Shown here in pieces: positions 30,301-45,937 of a DNA stretch of 49,617 bases. The notes beneath the pieces are model-generated. The model was not told the DNA's origin. It did no database searches and saw only the letters and a list, made by a program, of their open reading frames with translations. The stretch spans positions 1-49,617 of the forward strand of contig JAPFFF010000114.1 of assembly GCA_039105265.1 (NCBI GenBank), in the 5' to 3' direction. This DNA is from Tritrichomonas musculus (Eukaryota; Parabasalia; Tritrichomonadida; Tritrichomonadidae). Every line of letters starts with the position of its first letter. Position 1 is the stretch's first letter. A program made the translations under genes and the position numbers.

Positions 30301-33300
30301 GAACCATTAGATTAAACTACAACTGCAATTGAACCATCAGATTAAACTACAACTGCAATTGAACTATCAGATTAAACTACAACTGCAATTGAACCATCAG
30401 ATTCAGCTGCAACTGCAATTTGAACCATCAGATTAAACTACAACTGCAATTTGAATCATCAGATTAAACTACAACTGCAGTTGAACCATTAGATTAAACT
30501 ACAACTGCAATTTGAACCATCAGATTAAACTACAACTGCAGTTGAATCATCAGATTAAACTACAACTGCAGTTGAACCATTAGATTCAGCTAAAACTGCA
30601 ATTTGAACCATCAGATTCAGCTGCAACTGCAATTGAACCATCAGATTAAACTACAACTGCAATTTGAACCATCAGATTCAGCTACAACTGCAATTTGAAC
30701 CATCAGATTAAACTACAACTGCAATTGAACCATCAGATTAAACTACAACTGCAATTTGAACCATCAGATTCAGCTACAACTGCAATTTGAACCATTAGAT
30801 TAAACTACAACTGCAATTGAACCATCAGATTAAACTACAACTGCAATTGAACCATCAGATTCAGCTACAACTGCAGTTGAATCATCAGATTAAACTACAA
30901 CTGCAGTTGAACCATTAGATTCAGCTACAACTGCAATTTGAACCATCAGATTCAGCTGCAACTGCAATTGAACCATCAGATTAAACTACAACTTCAATTG
31001 AACCATTAGATTCAGCTGCAACTGCAATTTGAACCATTAGATTAAGCTACAACTGAAATTGAACCATTAGATTAAACTACAACTGCAATTGAACCATCAG
31101 ATTAAACTACAACTGCAATTGAACCATCAGATTAAACTACAACTGCAATTGAACCATCAGATTAAACTACAACTGCAATTGAACCATCAGATTCAGCTGC
31201 AACTGCAATTTGAACCATTAGATTAAACTACAACTGCAATTTGAACCATCAGATTAAACTACAACTTCAATTGAACCATTAGATTCAGCTGCAACTGCAA
31301 TTTGAACCATTAGATTAAACTACAACTGCAATTGAACCATCAGATTAAACTACAACTGCAATTGAACCATCAGATTAAACTACAACTGCAATTGAACCAT
31401 CAGATTAAACTACAACTGCAATTGAACCATCAGATTCAGCTGCAACTGCAATTTGAACCATCAGATTCAGCTGCAACTGCAATTGAACCATCAGATTAAA
31501 CTACAACTTCAATTGAACCATTAGATTCAGCTGCAACTGCAATTTGAACCATTAGATTAAGCTACAACTGAAATTGAACCATTAGATTAAACTACAACTG
31601 CAATTGAACCATCAGATTAAACTACAACTGCAATTGAACTATCAGATTAAACTACAACTGCAATTGAACCATCAGATTCAGCTGCAACTGCAATTTGAAC
31701 CATCAGATTAAACTACAACTGCAATTTGAATCATCAGATTAAACTACAACTGCAATTTGAACCATCAGATTAAACTACAACTGCAGTTGAACCATTAGAT
31801 TCAGCTAAAACTGCAATTTGAACCATCAGATTCAGCTGCAACTGCAATTGAACCATCAGATTAAACTACAACTGCAATTTGAACCATCAGATTAAACTAC
31901 AACTGCAATTGAACCATCAGATTAAACTACAACTGCAATTTGAATCATCAGATTAAACTACAACTGCAATTTGAATCATCAGATTAAACTACAACTGCAG
32001 TTGAATCATCAGATTAAACTACAACTGCAGTTGAACCATTAGATTCAGCTACAACTGCAATTTGAACCATCAGATTCAGCTGCAACTGCAATTGAACCAT
32101 CAGATTAAACTACAACTGCAATTTGAACCATCAGATTCAGCTACAACTGCAGTTGAATCATCAGATTAAACTACAACTGCAGTTGAACCATTAGATTCAG
32201 CTACAACTGCAATTTGAACCATCAGATTCAGCTGCAACTGCAATTGAACCATCAGATTAAACTACAACTTCAATTGAACCATTAGATTCAGCTGCAACTG
32301 CAATTTGAACCATTAGATTAAGCTACAACTGAAATTGAACCATTAGATTAAACTACAACTGCAATTGAACCATCAGATTAAACTACAACTGCAATTGAAC
32401 TATCAGATTAAACTACAACTGCAATTGAACCATCAGATTCAGCTGCAACTGCAATTTGAACCATCAGATTAAACTACAACTGCAATTTGAATCATCAGAT
32501 TAAACTACAACTGCAATTTGAACCATCAGATTAAACTACAACTGCAGTTGAATCATCAGATTAAACTACAACTGCAGTTGAACCATTAGATTCAGCTAAA
32601 ACTGCAATTTGAACCATCAGATTCAGCTGCAACTGCAATTGAACCATCAGATTAAACTACAACTGCAATTTGAACCATCAGATTAAACTACAACTGCAAT
32701 TGAACCATCAGATTAAACTACAACTGCAATTTGAATCATCAGATTAAACTACAACTGCAATTTGAATCATCAGATTAAACTACAACTGCAGTTGAATCAT
32801 CAGATTAAACTACAACTGCAGTTGAACCATTAGATTCAGCTACAACTGCAATTTGAACCATCAGATTCAGCTGCAACTGCAATTGAACCATCAGATTAAA
32901 CTACAACTGCAATTTGAACCATCAGATTCAGCTACAACTGCAGTTGAATCATCAGATTAAACTACAACTGCAGTTGAACCATTAGATTCAGCTACAACTT
33001 CAATTGAACCATTAGATTCAGCTGCAACTGCAATTTGAACCATTAGATTAAGCTACAACTGAAATTGAACCATTAGATTAAACTACAACTGCAATTGAAC
33101 CATCAGATTAAACTACAACTGCAATTGAACTATCAGATTAAACTACAACTGCAATTGAACCATCAGATTCAGCTGCAACTGCAATTTGAACCATCAGATT
33201 AAACTACAACTGCAATTTGAATCATCAGATTAAACTACAACTGCAATTTGAACCATCAGATTAAACTACAACTGCAGTTGAATCATCAGATTAAACTACA

Positions 33301-36000
33301 ACTGCAGTTGAACCATTAGATTCAGCTAAAACTGCAATTTGAACCATCAGATTAAACTACAACTGCAATTGAACCATCAGATTCAGCTGCAACTGCAATT
33401 TGAACCATCAGATTCAGCTGCAACTGCAATTGAACCATCAGATTAAACTACAACTTCAATTGAACCATTAGATTCAGCTGCAACTGCAATTTGAACCATT
33501 AGATTAAGCTACAACTGAAATTGAACCATTAGATTAAACTACAACTGCAATTGAACCATCAGATTAAACTACAACTGCAATTGAACTATCAGATTAAACT
33601 ACAACTGCAATTGAACCATCAGATTCAGCTGCAACTGCAATTTGAACCATCAGATTAAACTACAACTGCAATTTGAATCATCAGATTAAACTACAACTGC
33701 AATTTGAACCATCAGATTAAACTACAACTGCAATTTGAACCATTAGATTAAACTACAACTGCAATTGAACCATCAGATTAAACTACAACTGCAATTTGAA
33801 CCATCAGATTAAACTACAACTGCAATTGAACCATCAGATTAAACTACAACTGCAATTTGAATCATCAGATTAAACTACAACTGCAATTTGAACCATCAGA
33901 TTAAACTACAACTGCAATTGAACCATCAGATTAAACTACAACTGCAATTTGAACCATCAGATTCAGCTACAACTGCAATTTGAACCATTAGATTCAGCTG
34001 TAACTGCAATTTGAACCATCAGATTCAGCTACAACTGCAATTTGAACCATTAGATTCAGCTGTAACTGCAATTTGAACCATCAGATTAAGCTACAACTGC
34101 AATTTGAACCATCAGATTAAACTACAACTGCAATTTGAATCATCAGATTAAACTACAACTGCAATTGAATTATCAGATTAAACTACAACTGCAGTTGAAC
34201 CATTAGATTCAGCTAAAACTGCAATTTGAACCATCAGATTCAGCTGCAACTGCAATTGAACCATCAGATTAAACTACAACTGCAATTTGAACCATCAGAT
34301 TCAGCTACAACTGCAATTTGAACCATCAGATTAAACTACAACTGCAGTTGAACCATTAGATTAAACTACAACTGCAATTGAACCATCAGATTAAACTACA
34401 ACTGCAATTTGAACCATCAGATTAAGCTACAACTGCAATTTGAACCATCAGATTAAACTACAACTGCAATTGAACCATCAGATTAAACTACAACTGCAGT
34501 TGAATCATCAGATTAAACTACAACTGCAGTTGAACCATTAGATTCAGCTACAACTGCAATTTGAACCATCAGATTCAGCTGCAACTGCAATTGAACCATC
34601 AGATTAAACTACAACTTCAATTGAACCATTAGATTCAGCTGCAACTGCAATTTGAACCATTAGATTAAGCTACAACTGAAATTGAACCATTAGATTAAAC
34701 TACAACTGCAATTGAACCATCAGATTAAACTACAACTGCAATTGAACTATCAGATTAAACTACAACTGCAATTGAACCATCAGATTCAGCTGCAACTGCA
34801 ATTTGAACCATCAGATTAAACTACAACTGCAATTTGAATCATCAGATTAAACTACAACTGCAATTTGAACCATCAGATTAAACTACAACTGCAGTTGAAT
34901 CATCAGATTAAACTACAACTGCAGTTGAACCATCAGATTAAACTACAACTTCAATTGAACCATTAGATTCAGCTGCAACTGCAATTTGAACCATTAGATT
35001 AAGCTACAACTGAAATTGAACCATCAGATTAAACTACAACTGCAGTTGAACCATTAGATTAAACTACAACTTCAATTGAACCATTAGATTCAGCTGCAAC
35101 TGCAATTTGAACCATTAGATTAAGCTACAACTGAAATTGAACCATCAGATTCAGCTGCAACTGCAATTGAACCATCAGATTAAACTACAACTTCAATTGA
35201 ACCATTAGATTCAGCTAAAACTGCAATTTGAACCATCAGATTCAGCTGCAACTGCAATTGAACCATCAGATTAAACTACAACTTCAATTGAACCATTAGA
35301 TTCAGCTGCAACTGCAATTTGAACCATTAGATTAAGCTACAACTGAAATTGAACCATTAGATTAAACTACAACTGCAATTGAACCATCAGATTAAACTAC
35401 AACTGCAATTGAACTATCAGATTAAACTACAACTGCAATTGAACCATCAGATTCAGCTGCAACTGCAATTTGAACCATCAGATTAAACTACAACTGCAAT
35501 TTGAATCATCAGATTAAACTACAACTGCAGTTGAACCATTAGATTAAACTACAACTGCAATTTGAACCATCAGATTAAACTACAACTGCAGTTGAATCAT
35601 CAGATTAAACTACAACTGCAGTTGAACCATTAGATTCAGCTAAAACTGCAATTTGAACCATCAGATTCAGCTGCAACTGCAATTGAACCATCAGATTAAA
35701 CTACAACTGCAATTTGAACCATCAGATTCAGCTACAACTGCAATTTGAACCATCAGATTAAACTACAACTGCAATTGAACCATCAGATTAAACTACAACT
35801 GCAATTTGAACCATCAGATTCAGCTACAACTGCAATTTGAACCATTAGATTAAACTACAACTGCAATTGAACCATCAGATTAAACTACAACTGCAATTGA
35901 ACCATCAGATTCAGCTACAACTGCAGTTGAATCATCAGATTAAACTACAACTGCAGTTGAACCATTAGATTCAGCTACAACTGCAATTTGAACCATCAGA
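18301..36000 (+). repeat. Successive higher-order copies of ~6.17 and ~5.05 kb, right array
   Basis: The landmark CTTCAATTGAACCATTAG followed by ATTCAGCTAAAACTG lies at 23,968, 30,141 and 35,191, giving steps of 6,173 and 5,050 bp, the mirror of the left arm. The loop portion 18,301-22,123 matches about 24,475-28,297. Their offset is 6,174 and then 6,173 bp, the one-base change coming from a CAATTT/CAATT difference near 20,050. Later landmarks at 41,657 and 44,549 (steps 6,466 and 2,892 bp) show the order is less regular toward the right edge. The end given here is approximate. Confidence 0.7.
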
Positions 36001-39000
36001 TTCAGCTGCAACTGCAATTGAACCATCAGATTAAACTACAACTTCAATTGAACCATTAGATTCAGCTGCAACTGCAATTTGAACCATTAGATTAAGCTAC
36101 AACTGAAATTGAACCATTAGATTAAACTACAACTGCAATTGAACCATCAGATTAAACTACAACTGCAATTGAACCATCAGATTAAACTACAACTGCAATT
36201 GAACCATCAGATTAAACTACAACTGCAATTGAACCATCAGATTCAGCTGCAACTGCAATTTGAACCATTAGATTAAACTACAACTGCAATTTGAACCATC
36301 AGATTAAACTACAACTTCAATTGAACCATTAGATTCAGCTGCAACTGCAATTTGAACCATTAGATTAAACTACAACTGCAATTGAACCATCAGATTAAAC
36401 TACAACTGCAATTGAACCATCAGATTAAACTACAACTGCAATTTGAACCATTAGATTCAGCTGTAACTGCAATTTGAACCATCAGATTCAGCTGCAACTG
36501 CAATTTGAATCATCAGATTAAACTACAACTGCAATTTGAATCATCAGATTAAACTACAACTGCAATTTGAACCATCAGATTAAACTACAACTTCAATTGA
36601 ACCATTAGATTCAGCTGCAACTGCAATTTGAACCATTAGATTAAGCTACAACTGAAATTGAACCATTAGATTAAACTACAACTGCAATTGAACCATCAGA
36701 TTAAACTACAACTGCAATTGAACTATCAGATTAAACTACAACTGCAATTGAACCATCAGATTCAGCTGCAACTGCAATTTGAACCATCAGATTAAACTAC
36801 AACTGCAATTTGAATCATCAGATTAAACTACAACTGCAATTTGAACCATCAGATTAAACTACAACTGCAGTTGAATCATCAGATTAAACTACAACTGCAG
36901 TTGAACCATTAGATTCAGCTAAAACTGCAATTTGAACCATCAGATTCAGCTGCAACTGCAATTGAACCATCAGATTAAACTACAACTGCAATTTGAACCA
37001 TCAGATTAAACTACAACTGCAATTGAACCATCAGATTAAACTACAACTGCAATTTGAATCATCAGATTAAACTACAACTGCAATTTGAATCATCAGATTA
37101 AACTACAACTGCAGTTGAATCATCAGATTAAACTACAACTGCAGTTGAACCATTAGATTCAGCTACAACTGCAATTTGAACCATCAGATTCAGCTGCAAC
37201 TGCAATTGAACCATCAGATTAAACTACAACTGCAATTTGAACCATCAGATTCAGCTACAACTGCAGTTGAATCATCAGATTAAACTACAACTGCAGTTGA
37301 ACCATTAGATTAAACTACAACTGCAATTTGAACCATCAGATTCAGCTGCAACTGCAATTGAACCATCAGATTAAACTACAACTTCAATTGAACCATTAGA
37401 TTCAGCTGCAACTGCAATTTGAACCATTAGATTAAGCTACAACTGAAATTGAACCATTAGATTAAACTACAACTGCAATTGAACCATCAGATTAAACTAC
37501 AACTGCAATTGAACTATCAGATTAAACTACAACTGCAATTAAACCATCAGATTCAGCTGCAACTGCAATTTGAATCATCAGATTAAACTACAACTGCAAT
37601 TTGAACCATCAGATTAAACTACAACTGCAGTTGAATCATCAGATTAAACTACAACTGCAGTTGAACCATTAGATTCAGCTAAAACTGCAATTTGAACCAT
37701 CAGATTCAGCTACAACTGCAATTTGAACCATTAGATTAAACTACAACTGCAATTGAACCATCAGATTAAACTACAACTGCAATTGAACCATCAGATTCAG
37801 CTACAACTGCAGTTGAATCATCAGATTAAACTACAACTGCAGTTGAACCATTAGATTCAGCTACAACTGCAATTTGAACCATCAGATTCAGCTGCAACTG
37901 CAATTGAACCATCAGATTAAACTACAACTGCAATTTGAACCATCAGATTAAACTACAACTGCAATTGAACCATCAGATTAAACTACAACTGCAATTTGAA
38001 TCATCAGATTAAACTACAACTGCAATTTGAATCATCAGATTAAACTACAACTGCAGTTGAATCATCAGATTAAACTACAACTGCAGTTGAACCATTAGAT
38101 TCAGCTACAACTGCAATTTGAACCATCAGATTCAGCTGCAACTGCAATTGAACCATCAGATTAAACTACAACTTCAATTGAACCATTAGATTCAGCTGCA
38201 ACTGCAATTTGAACCATTAGATTAAGCTACAACTGAAATTGAACCATTAGATTAAACTACAACTGCAATTGAACCATCAGATTAAACTACAACTGCAATT
38301 GAACCATCAGATTAAACTACAACTGCAATTGAACCATCAGATTAAACTACAACTGCAATTGAACCATCAGATTCAGCTACAACTGCAGTTGAATCATCAG
38401 ATTAAACTACAACTGCAGTTGAACCATTAGATTCAGCTACAACTGCAATTTGAACCATCAGATTCAGCTGCAACTGCAATTGAACCATCAGATTAAACTA
38501 CAACTTCAATTGAACCATTAGATTCAGCTGCAACTGCAATTTGAACCATTAGATTAAGATACAACTGAAATTGAACCATTAGATTAAACTACAACTGCAA
38601 TTTGAACCATCAGATTAAACTACAACTTCAATTGAACCATTAGATTCAGCTGCAACTGCAATTTGAACCATTAGATTAAGCTACAACTGAAATTGAACCA
38701 TTAGATTAAACTACAACTGCAATTGAACCATCAGATTAAACTACAACTGCAATTGAACTATCAGATTAAACTACAACTGCAATTAAACCATCAGATTCAG
38801 CTGCAACTGCAATTTGAATCATCAGATTAAACTACAACTGCAATTTGAACCATCAGATTAAACTACAACTGCAGTTGAATCATCAGATTAAACTACAACT
38901 GCAGTTGAACCATTAGATTCAGCTAAAACTGCAATTTGAACCATCAGATTCAGCTACAACTGCAATTTGAACCATTAGATTAAACTACAACTGCAATTGA

Positions 39001-40284
39001 ACCATCAGATTAAACTACAACTGCAATTGAACCATCAGATTAAACTACAACTGCAGTTGAATCATCAGATTAAACTACAACTGCAGTTGAACCATTAGAT
39101 TCAGCTACAACTGCAATTTGAACCATCAGATTCAGCTGCAACTGCAATTGAACCATCAGATTAAACTACAACTGCAATTTGAACCATCAGATTAAACTAC
39201 AACTGCAATTGAACCATCAGATTAAACTACAACTGCAATTTGAATCATCAGATTAAACTACAACTGCAATTTGAATCATCAGATTAAACTACAACTGCAG
39301 TTGAATCATCAGATTAAACTACAACTGCAGTTGAACCATTAGATTCAGCTACAACTGCAATTTGAACCATCAGATTCAGCTGCAACTGCAATTGAACCAT
39401 CAGATTAAACTACAACTTCAATTGAACCATTAGATTCAGCTGCAACTGCAATTTGAACCATTAGATTAAGCTACAACTGAAATTGAACCATTAGATTAAA
39501 CTACAACTGCAATTGAACCATCAGATTAAACTACAACTGCAATTTGAACCATCAGATTAAACTACAACTGCAATTGAACCATCAGATTAAACTACAACTG
39601 CAATTTGAATCATCAGATTAAACTACAACTGCAATTTGAATCATCAGATTAAACTACAACTGCAGTTGAATCATCAGATTAAACTACAACTGCAGTTGAA
39701 CCATTAGATTCAGCTACAACTGCAATTTGAACCATCAGATTCAGCTGCAACTGCAATTGAACCATCAGATTAAACTACAACTTCAATTGAACCATTAGAT
39801 TCAGCTGCAACTGCAATTTGAACCATTAGATTAAGCTACAACTGAAATTGAACCATTAGATTAAACTACAACTGCAATTGAACCATCAGATTAAACTACA
39901 ACTGCAATTGAACCATCAGATTAAACTACAACTGCAATTGAACCATCAGATTAAACTACAACTGCAATTGAACCATCAGATTCAGCTACAACTGCAGTTG
40001 AATCATCAGATTAAACTACAACTGCAGTTGAACCATTAGATTCAGCTACAACTGCAATTTGAACCATCAGATTCAGCTGCAACTGCAATTGAACCATCAG
40101 ATTAAACTACAACTTCAATTGAACCATTAGATTCAGCTGCAACTGCAATTTGAACCATTAGATTAAGATACAACTGAAATTGAACCATTAGATTAAACTA
40201 CAACTGCAATTGAACCATCAGATTAAACTACAACTGCAATTGAACTATCAGATTAAACTACAACTGCAATTGAACCATCAGATT
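22124..40284 (+). repeat. Right arm of giant inverted repeat
   Basis: Partner of the 1-18,161 arm. The inner end lies mid-array, not at the edge of the right array: the first 3.8 kb of the right array (18,286-22,123) has no inverted partner and forms, with the spacer, a 3,962-bp loop. The outer end at 40,284 is set only by the window edge; the true arm may be longer. Mirrored private variants mean the arms are nearly identical, which implies either a very recent inverted duplication or an assembly fold-back. Confidence 0.9.
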
Positions 40285-43200
40285 CAGCTGCAACTGCAAT
40301 TGAACCATCAGATTAAACTACAACTTCAATTGAACCATTAGATTCAGCTGCAACTGCAATTCGAACCATTAGATTAAGCTACAACTGAAATTGAACCATT
40401 AGATTAAACTACAACTGCAATTGAACCATCAGATTAAACTACAACTGCAATTGAACTATCAGATTAAACTACAACTGCAATTGAACCATCAGATTCAGCT
40501 GCAACTGCAATTTGAACCATCAGATTAAACTACAACTGCAATTTGAATCATCAGATTAAACTACAACTGCAATTTGAACCATCAGATTAAACTACAACTG
40601 CAATTTGAACCATTAGATTAAACTACAACTGCAATTGAACCATCAGATTAAACTACAACTGCAATTTGAACCATCAGATTAAACTACAACTGCAATTGAA
40701 CCATCAGATTAAACTACAACTGCAATTTGAATCATCAGATTAAACTACAACTGCAATTTGAATCATCAGATTAAACTACAACTGCAGTTGAATCATCAGA
40801 TTAAACTACAACTGCAGTTGAACCATTAGATTCAGCTACAACTGCAATTTGAACCATCAGATTCAGCTGCAACTGCAATTGAACCATCAGATTAAACTAC
40901 AACTTCAATTGAACCATTAGATTCAGCTGCAACTGCAATTTGAACCATTAGATTAAGCTACAACTGAAATTGAACCATTAGATTAAACTACAACTGCAAT
41001 TGAACCATCAGATTAAACTACAACTGCAATTGAACCATCAGATTAAACTACAACTGCAATTGAACCATCAGATTAAACTACAACTGCAATTGAACCATCA
41101 GATTCAGCTACAACTGCAGTTGAATCATCAGATTAAACTACAACTGCAGTTGAACCATTAGATTCAGCTACAACTGCAATTTGAACCATCAGATTCAGCT
41201 GCAACTGCAATTGAACCATTAGATTAAACTACAACTGCAATTGAACCATCAGATTCAGCTACAACTGCAGTTGAACCATCAGATTAAACTACAACTGCAA
41301 TTGAACCATCAGATTCAGCTACAACTGCAGTTGAACCATTAGATTCAGCTACAACTGCAATTTGAACCATCAGATTCAGCTACAACTGCAATTGAACCAT
41401 CAGATTAAACTACAACTGCAATTGAACCATCAGATTAAACTACAACTGCAATTGAACCATCAGATTCAGCTACAACTGCAGTTGAATCATCAGATTAAAC
41501 TACAACTGCAATTTGAACCATCAGATTAAACTACAACTGCAATTGAACCATCAGATTAAACTACAACTGCAGTTGAACCATTAGATTAAGCTACAACTGA
41601 AATTGAACCATCAGATTCAGCTGCAACTGCAATTGAACCATCAGATTAAACTACAACTTCAATTGAACCATTAGATTCAGCTAAAACTGCAATTTGAACC
41701 ATCAGATTCAGCTGCAACTGCAATTGAACCATCAGATTAAACTACAACTTCAATTGAACCATTAGATTCAGCTGCAACTGCAATTTGAACCATTAGATTA
41801 AGCTACAACTGAAATTGAACCATTAGATTAAACTACAACTGCAATTGAACCATCAGATTAAACTACAACTGCAATTGAACTATCAGATTAAACTACAACT
41901 GCAATTGAACCATCAGATTCAGCTGCAACTGCAATTGAACCATCAGATTAAACTACAACTTCAATTGAACCATTAGATTCAGCTGCAACTGCAATTTGAA
42001 CCATTAGATTAAGCTACAACTGAAATTGAACCATTAGATTAAACTACAACTGCAATTGAACCATCAGATTAAACTACAACTGCAATTGAACTATCAGATT
42101 AAACTACAACTGCAATTGAACCATCAGATTCAGCTGCAACTGCAATTTGAACCATCAGATTAAACTACAACTGCAATTTGAATCATCAGATTAAACTACA
42201 ACTGCAATTTGAACCATCAGATTAAACTACAACTGCAATTTGAACCATTAGATTAAACTACAACTGCAATTGAACCATCAGATTAAACTACAACTGCAAT
42301 TTGAACCATCAGATTAAACTACAACTGCAATTGAACCATCAGATTAAACTACAACTGCAATTTGAATCATCAGATTAAACTACAACTGCAATTTGAACCA
42401 TCAGATTAAACTACAACTGCAATTGAACCATCAGATTAAACTACAACTGCAATTTGAACCATCAGATTCAGCTACAACTGCAATTTGAACCATTAGATTC
42501 AGCTGTAACTGCAATTTGAACCATCAGATTCAGCTGCAACTGCAATTTGAATCATCAGATTAAACTACAACTGCAATTTGAATCATCAGATTAAACTACA
42601 ACTGCAGTTGAATCATCAGATTAAACTACAACTGCAGTTGAACCATTAGATTCAGCTACAACTGCAATTTGAACCATCAGATTCAGCTGCAACTGCAATT
42701 GAACCATCAGATTAAACTACAACTGCAATTTGAACCATCAGATTCAGCTACAACTGCAATTTGAACCATCAGATTAAACTACAACTGCAGTTGAATCATC
42801 AGATTAAACTACAACTGCAATTTGAACCATCAGATTAAACTACAACTGCAGTTGAACCATCAGATTAAACTACAACTGCAATTGAACCATCAGATTAAAC
42901 TACAACTGCAATTTGAACCATCAGATTAAGCTACAACTGCAATTTGAACCATCAGATTAAACTACAACTGCAATTGAACCATCAGATTAAACTACAACTG
43001 CAGTTGAATCATCAGATTAAACTACAACTGCAGTTGAACCATTAGATTCAGCTACAACTGCAATTTGAACCATCAGATTCAGCTGCAACTGCAATTGAAC
43101 CATCAGATTAAACTACAACTTCAATTGAACCATTAGATTCAGCTGCAACTGCAATTTGAACCATTAGATTAAGCTACAACTGAAATTGAACCATTAGATT

Positions 43201-45937
43201 AAACTACAACTGCAATTGAACCATCAGATTAAACTACAACTGCAATTGAACTATCAGATTAAACTACAACTGCAATTGAACCATCAGATTCAGCTGCAAC
43301 TGCAATTTGAACCATCAGATTAAACTACAACTGCAATTTGAATCATCAGATTAAACTACAACTGCAATTTGAACCATCAGATTAAACTACAACTGCAGTT
43401 GAATCATCAGATTAAACTACAACTGCAGTTGAACCATCAGATTAAACTACAACTTCAATTGAACCATTAGATTCAGCTGCAACTGCAATTTGAACCATTA
43501 GATTAAGCTACAACTGAAATTGAACCATCAGATTCAGCTGCAACTGCAATTGAACCATCAGATTAAACTACAACTGCAATTTGAACCATCAGATTCAGCT
43601 ACAACTGCAATTTGAACCATTAGATTCAGCTGTAACTGCAATTTGAACCATCAGATTCAGCTGCAACTGCAATTTGAATCATCAGATTAAACTACAACTG
43701 CAATTTGAATCATCAGATTAAACTACAACTGCAGTTGAATCATCAGATTAAACTACAACTGCAGTTGAACCATTAGATTCAGCTACAACTGCAATTTGAA
43801 CCATCAGATTCAGCTGCAACTGCAATTGAACCATCAGATTAAACTACAACTGCAATTTGAACCATCAGATTCAGCTACAACTGCAATTTGAACCATCAGA
43901 TTAAACTACAACTGCAGTTGAATCATCAGATTAAACTACAACTGCAATTTGAACCATCAGATTAAACTACAACTGCAGTTGAACCATCAGATTAAACTAC
44001 AACTGCAATTGAACCATCAGATTAAACTACAACTGCAATTTGAACCATCAGATTAAGCTACAACTGCAATTTGAACCATCAGATTAAACTACAACTGCAA
44101 TTGAACCATCAGATTAAACTACAACTGCAGTTGAATCATCAGATTAAACTACAACTGCAGTTGAACCATTAGATTCAGCTACAACTGCAATTTGAACCAT
44201 CAGATTCAGCTGCAACTGCAATTGAACCATCAGATTAAACTACAACTTCAATTGAACCATTAGATTCAGCTGCAACTGCAATTTGAACCATTAGATTAAG
44301 CTACAACTGAAATTGAACCATTAGATTAAACTACAACTGCAATTTGAACCATCAGATTAAACTACAACTGCAGTTGAATCATCAGATTAAACTACAACTG
44401 CAATTGAACCATCAGATTAAACTACAACTTCAATTGAACCATTAGATTCAGCTGCAACTGCAATTTGAACCATTAGATTAAGCTACAACTGAAATTGAAC
44501 CATCAGATTCAGCTGCAACTGCAATTGAACCATCAGATTAAACTACAACTTCAATTGAACCATTAGATTCAGCTAAAACTGCAATTTGAACCATCAGATT
44601 CAGCTGCAACTGCAATTGAACCATCAGATTAAACTACAACTTCAATTGAACCATTAGATTCAGCTGCAACTGCAATTTGAACCATTAGATTAAGCTACAA
44701 CTGAAATTGAACCATTAGATTAAACTACAACTGCAATTGAACCATCAGATTAAACTACAACTGCAATTGAACTATCAGATTAAACTACAACTGCAATTGA
44801 ACCATCAGATTCAGCTGCAACTGCAATTTGAACCATCAGATTAAACTACAACTGCAATTTGAATCATCAGATTAAACTACAACTGCAGTTGAACCATTAG
44901 ATTAAACTACAACTGCAATTTGAACCATCAGATTAAACTACAACTGCAATTGAATCATCAGATTAAACTACAACTGCAGTTGAACCATTAGATTCAGCTA
45001 AAACTGCAATTTGAACCATCAGATTCAGCTGCAACTGCAATTGAACCATCAGATTAAACTACAACTGCAATTTGAACCATCAGATTCAGCTACAACTGCA
45101 ATTTGAACCATCAGATTAAACTACAACTGCAATTGAACCATCAGATTAAACTACAACTGCAATTTGAACCATCAGATTCAGCTACAACTGCAATTTGAAC
45201 CATTAGATTAAACTACAACTGCAATTGAACCATCAGATTAAACTACAACTGCAATTGAACCATCAGATTAAACTACAACTGCAGTTGAATCATCAGATTA
45301 AACTACAACTGCAGTTGAACCATTAGATTCAGCTACAACTGCAATTTGAACCATCAGATTCAGCTGCAACTGCAATTGAACCATCAGATTAAACTACAAT
45401 TTCAATTGAACCATTAGATTCAGCTGCAACTGCAATTTGAACCATTAGATTAAGCTACAACTGAAATTGAACCATTAGATTAAACTACAACTGCAATTGA
45501 ACCATCAGATTAAACTACAACTGCAATTGAACCATCAGATTAAACTACAACTGCAATTGAACCATCAGATTAAACTACAACTGCAATTGAACCATCAGAT
45601 TCAGCTGCAACTGCAATTTGAACCATTAGATTAAACTACAACTGCAATTTGAACCATCAGATTAAACTACAACTTCAATTGAACCATTAGATTCAGCTGC
45701 AACTGCAATTTGAACCATTAGATTAAGCTACAACTGAAATTGAACCATTAGATTAAACTACAACTGCAATTGAACCATCAGATTCAGCTACAACTTCAAT
45801 TGAACCATTAGATTAAACTACAACTGCAATTGAACCATCAGATTAAACTACAACTGCAATTGAACCATCAGATTCAGCTGCAACTGCAATTGAACCATCA
45901 GATTAAACTACAACTGCAATTTGAACCATCAGATTAA

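Larger units (their letters stand above)
18286..45937 (+). repeat. Minisatellite array, right block (30/31-bp unit)
   Basis: Same minisatellite as 1-18,161 but in the opposite orientation, roughly 900 units. Typical unit: ATTAAACTACAACTGCAATT then GAACCATCAG (30 bp), with CAATTTGAACC giving 31 bp. Alternatives are ATTCAGCTGCAACTG, ATTCAGCTACAACTG, ATTAAGCTACAACTG and ATTCAGCTAAAACTG, with CCATTAG, TCATCAG, CTATCAG or TTATCAG endings. The mixed 30/31-bp lengths prevent any long open frame. Higher-order blocks of several kb are repeated within it (see separate entries). No interspersed genes or transposons were seen anywhere in this 27.6 kb. Confidence 0.98.
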
